A stretch of DNA of 64,000 bases, taken from positions 1 to 64,000 of the forward strand of contig UPZS01000004.1 of assembly GCA_900538905.1 (NCBI GenBank). The letters run 5' to 3'. Shown here piece after piece: positions 61,656-64,000 of the stretch; within the stretch, counting starts at the first letter, position 1; every line of letters starts with the position of its first letter. The stretch is from an uncultured Sutterella sp. GTDB taxonomy: Bacteria > Pseudomonadota > Gammaproteobacteria > Burkholderiales > Burkholderiaceae_F. The notes under the pieces are model-generated. The model was not told the origin of the DNA. It did not search any database and saw only the letters and a list, made by a program, of their open reading frames with translations. The position numbers were made by a program, and so were the translations under genes.

Positions 61656-62740
61656 CCGATACGAGCGATGAGATTTTTATGCGCGCCGCTCTCGAAGAGG
61701 CGCGCAAAGGGCGTTACATCGCCCCTCCCAACCCGGCTGTCGGCTGTGTGATCGTCAAGGACGGTCAGATCGTGTCTCGGGGTTATACCCATGCTCCGGG
61801 CTCTCAGCACGCTGAAATTGATGCGATCATGAATGCCAAGGAGGCCGGTGTTGACATCGCCGGCGCAACCTATTACGTGACGCTTGAACCCTGTTCGCAC
61901 TACGGACGAACGCCGCCTTGTGCGGCACGTCTCATTGAGGAGCGAGCCGGTCGCGTGGTCGCAGCAATTGAGGATCCCAACCCGCAGGTTGCCGGCAAGG
62001 GCATCGAGATGTTGCGGCAGGCGGGCATTTCGGTTGACTGCGGCGTGTGTCGCGATGAAGCCTACGAATCCAATATTGGTTTCTTTACCCGCATGAAGAC
62101 GGGCAAGCCCTGGGTTCGCCTTAAGACGGCTGTGACACTTGACGGACGCACGGCGTTATTTAACGGTGCAAGCCGTTGGATCACGAGTGAAGAGGCTCGA
62201 CGTCGCGGCCGCCTTTGGAGGGCGCGCGCACAGGGGATTCTCACCGGCATTGGTACGATTCTTGCGGACAATCCTCAGATGAGCGTACGCGAAGAAAAAT
62301 TGCCGAGTCCGGTCAAATTTGTGGCTGACAGTCAGGCACTGACGCCGGTGACCTTTAACATCTTTCAAGGTCAGCCCACGACGATTTTTGTCAGCCGGAA
62401 AGCGCCTCAGTCGCGCGTTGAAGCCCTGCGGGCCGCAGGTGCGATCGTCAAGTGCGTCGGCGGCAACGACGAGCTGGATTTGGAAGAGGTCATACGTCAG
62501 ATCGGAGCAGCCGAAATCAATGAACTGCATGTCGAGGCGGGAGCCACTCTTTCGGGAGCTCTTCTGCGGGAAGATTTGGTCGATGAGATCGTTTGCTATC
62601 TGGCTCCGGCTGTGATGGGTGATGGGATGCCCTTTGCCAAGCTCGGCCCCTTCAAGCAAATGAGTGAGGTGCTGCGCGGAAAGTTTGTGAGCGTGGAAAA
62701 AGTCGGCGACGATCTTGAGGTCGTACTCAGAAAAAATTAA
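61652..62740 (+). CDS. ribD: Riboflavin biosynthesis deaminase/reductase RibD
   Basis: The 362-residue bifunctional enzyme has an N-terminal deaminase with HAEIDAI and PCSHYGRTPPC as zinc motif and a C-terminal reductase (WVRLKTAVTLDGRTAL). It makes 5-amino-6-ribitylamino-uracil phosphate from the GTP-derived pyrimidine. It overlaps nrdR, and ribE follows, so riboflavin supply is linked to this locus, which may matter for the many flavoproteins nearby. Confidence 0.96.
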   Translation: MTDTSDEIFMRAALEEARKGRYIAPPNPAVGCVIVKDGQIVSRGYTHAPGSQHAEIDAIMNAKEAGVDIAGATYYVTLEPCSHYGRTPPCAARLIEERAGRVVAAIEDPNPQVAGKGIEMLRQAGISVDCGVCRDEAYESNIGFFTRMKTGKPWVRLKTAVTLDGRTALFNGASRWITSEEARRRGRLWRARAQGILTGIGTILADNPQMSVREEKLPSPVKFVADSQALTPVTFNIFQGQPTTIFVSRKAPQSRVEALRAAGAIVKCVGGNDELDLEEVIRQIGAAEINELHVEAGATLSGALLREDLVDEIVCYLAPAVMGDGMPFAKLGPFKQMSEVLRGKFVSVEKVGDDLEVVLRKN

Positions 62741-62797
62741 CTGCAACTGCGGCAGGCCCCGACAACGGAGTGCCGCTTTTTAGGAAAAAAAGAAAAT

Positions 62798-63424
62798 ATG
62801 TTTACCGGAATTATTCAGGCCATCGGCAAGGTGCGTGAACCCGAAAAGCTTGGCAACGGCGTTCGTCTGACGATTGTTACGCCCGAGGATTTTCATCTCG
62901 AAGAAGTGCGCGTGGGCGACTCGATTGCTGTTAACGGTGCCTGCATGACGGTTGTCAACATCGAAGGGAAGGCTTTTCAGATTGACGTGAGCGCCGAGAG
63001 TCTTTCCAAGACCTGCGGGCTGGATACTTTCGGTGAAGTCAACCTTGAAAAGGCAATGCGTCTGGGCGATCGCGTCGACGGCCATCTGGTGAGCGGGCAC
63101 GTTGACGGCGTGGGTCAGGTCGAATCCATGACCAAGATCGCTGAAAGCTACAAGCTCGTGATTCGCGCTCCCTTGAAGCTTTCGCCCTACTTGGCCTACA
63201 AGGGGTCGGTGGCGGTCAACGGTGTGTCGCTTACCGTCAACGAAGTCGAAGACACGGCCATGGGGGCGCTCATCAGCATCAATCTCATTCCTCATACCGT
63301 TGAAGTGACGACGCTCAAGCACCTCAAGGCACAGGATTGGGTCAATTTGGAAATTGATACGATCGCGCGCTATGTCGAGCGCATGATCAAGCTTCGTGAA
63401 GACGAAGGCGACGATCTGTTCTGA
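62798..63424 (+). CDS. ribE: Riboflavin synthase alpha chain
   Basis: The 208-residue protein has two lumazine-binding repeats. It begins MFTGIIQAIGKV, with DSIAVNGACMTVV and the second-copy GSVAVNGVSLTVNEV. It dismutates two 6,7-dimethyl-8-ribityllumazine into riboflavin. No FMN riboswitch is visible in the 57-base gap before it. Confidence 0.97.
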   Translation: MFTGIIQAIGKVREPEKLGNGVRLTIVTPEDFHLEEVRVGDSIAVNGACMTVVNIEGKAFQIDVSAESLSKTCGLDTFGEVNLEKAMRLGDRVDGHLVSGHVDGVGQVESMTKIAESYKLVIRAPLKLSPYLAYKGSVAVNGVSLTVNEVEDTAMGALISINLIPHTVEVTTLKHLKAQDWVNLEIDTIARYVERMIKLREDEGDDLF

Positions 63425-63454
63425 TCGAAAGCGGCGCGAAAGGAAGGGTATTCG

Positions 63455-64000
63455 ATGGCGTTGCTTTTTACGCCTTTAAAGATGGGGGCGCAGACGCTGC
63501 CTAACCGCATTTGCGTGCCTCCGATGTGTTGCTGTCTGGCTCGTGAAGGAGTGGGCAGTGACGAACTCATCGCGCACTACGAGAAGCTTGCCGCTTCCGG
63601 AGCGGGATTGGTGGTCATTGAGGCAACGGCTGTTCGTGCCGACGGACGTATCACCACGCGATGTCTGGGGCTTTACAACGACGAGCAGGAGCGATTTTTC
63701 AAAAGGCTTCTCAAGGCTTGCCGTGCCGTGGCTCCTGCCGATACCAAGTTCTTCCTTCAGCTTTCGCATTGCGGTCGCAAAGGCAGTCGCAAAGATCCCA
63801 AAACGGGGCATGGGACACTGTTACCCGAGGAGGGCGGCTTTGCGTTGATGGCGCCTTCGGCCGTTGCCTATACGCCGCAGGCGCCGATGCCTCGTGAGAT
63901 GACCGAAGCCGATATTGACCGGATGCTGCAAGCTTTTGAAGCGGCTGCGCACCGCGCAGCCCGTGTGGGCTTTGACGGCATCCAGATCCATGCCGCACAC
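63455..64000 (+). CDS. Old Yellow Enzyme family NADH:flavin oxidoreductase (partial, runs off the window)
   Basis: From ATG 63455, with AAGGAAGGG upstream, an open frame of 182 codons reaches the window edge. It reads LLFTPLKMGAQTLPNRICVPPM, then FFLQLSHCGRKGSRKDP and GFDGIQIHAAH, which are the FMN-binding and active-site landmarks of YqjM-like ene-reductases. MTEADIDRMLQAFEAAAHRA precedes the last. The 3' part is missing. It follows ribE by 30 bases and would use riboflavin-derived FMN. Confidence 0.9.
   Translation, partial: MALLFTPLKMGAQTLPNRICVPPMCCCLAREGVGSDELIAHYEKLAASGAGLVVIEATAVRADGRITTRCLGLYNDEQERFFKRLLKACRAVAPADTKFFLQLSHCGRKGSRKDPKTGHGTLLPEEGGFALMAPSAVAYTPQAPMPREMTEADIDRMLQAFEAAAHRAARVGFDGIQIHAAH

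Noticed and set aside
1..64000. Insertion sequences, prophage genes, CRISPR arrays, rRNA operon
   Set aside because: No transposase, integrase, phage structural gene, spaced direct repeats or rRNA sequence was found.

Overview
The window reads as chromosomal housekeeping DNA from a betaproteobacterium of order Burkholderiales, most likely family Sutterellaceae (Sutterella/Parasutterella-like gut anaerobes). This is inferred from gene order and protein resemblance (lptD-surA-pdxA-rsmA, amgK-murU, dusB-fis-purH, sspA-sspB, metG near mrp), combined with an anaerobic flavour: a DcuC-type dicarboxylate carrier, a malic enzyme, and a periplasmic flavin-based fumarate-reductase-like trio. I see no insertion sequence, prophage, CRISPR array or rRNA. 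Gene density is very high, and most long secondary ORFs are antisense shadows.

Layout. 0-1 kb: a MazG-like pyrophosphohydrolase coupled to a short DUF2075-like PD-(D/E)xK protein, the only accessory-looking pair. 1.2-4.5 kb: tRNA-Thr, sspB-sspA, mscL, a Nif3 protein and a nitroreductase with an in-frame stop. 4.6-7.9 kb: hemA-prfA-prmC. 8-10.4 kb: tRNA-Phe, a secreted SGNH hydrolase and a MetE-like protein. 10.5-16.2 kb: lptD-surA-pdxA-rsmA. 16.5-22.4 kb: amgK-murU, a nitronate monooxygenase, dusB-fis, purH. 22.5-25.1 kb: tolB-pal-cpoB without tolQRA. 25.4-30.6 kb: malic enzyme, an ABC importer of unknown substrate, scpA. 30.7-37 kb: PAP2 phosphatase, an orphan 99-aa protein, yicC, rph-rdgB-hemW-mltA, erpA. 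37-44 kb: dcuC, a cyclase-family hydrolase, metG, rtcB, mrp. 44-53.7 kb: recN, nadK, a TrxR-type ferredoxin-NADP reductase, a BepA-like protease, moaC, azlCD, glnS.

53.7-57.1 kb holds the most distinctive locus. A secreted FAD flavoprotein that keeps all the fumarate-binding residues of flavocytochrome c is followed by a secreted small FMN-binding protein and by the FMN transferase ApbE. Its 328-base leader carries several dyads. Electrons would pass through covalently bound FMN rather than through haem. 57.1-59.7 kb: a strong promoter drives an amidohydrolase, an orotate phosphoribosyltransferase and a radical SAM protein. 59.9-64 kb: glyA, nrdR, ribD, ribE and the start of an Old Yellow Enzyme gene that leaves the window.

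Functionally, C4-dicarboxylate uptake (dcuC), malate metabolism and fumarate reduction fit together as anaerobic fumarate respiration. The cytochrome bc1 genes that usually sit beside sspA in betaproteobacteria are missing from that locus. ribD/ribE supply flavin to the several flavoproteins. Notable sequence oddities are a roughly 100-residue insertion in GlnRS, the nitroreductase nonsense codon, a T-stem mismatch in tRNA-Thr, and a twin-arginine-type leader on TolB.
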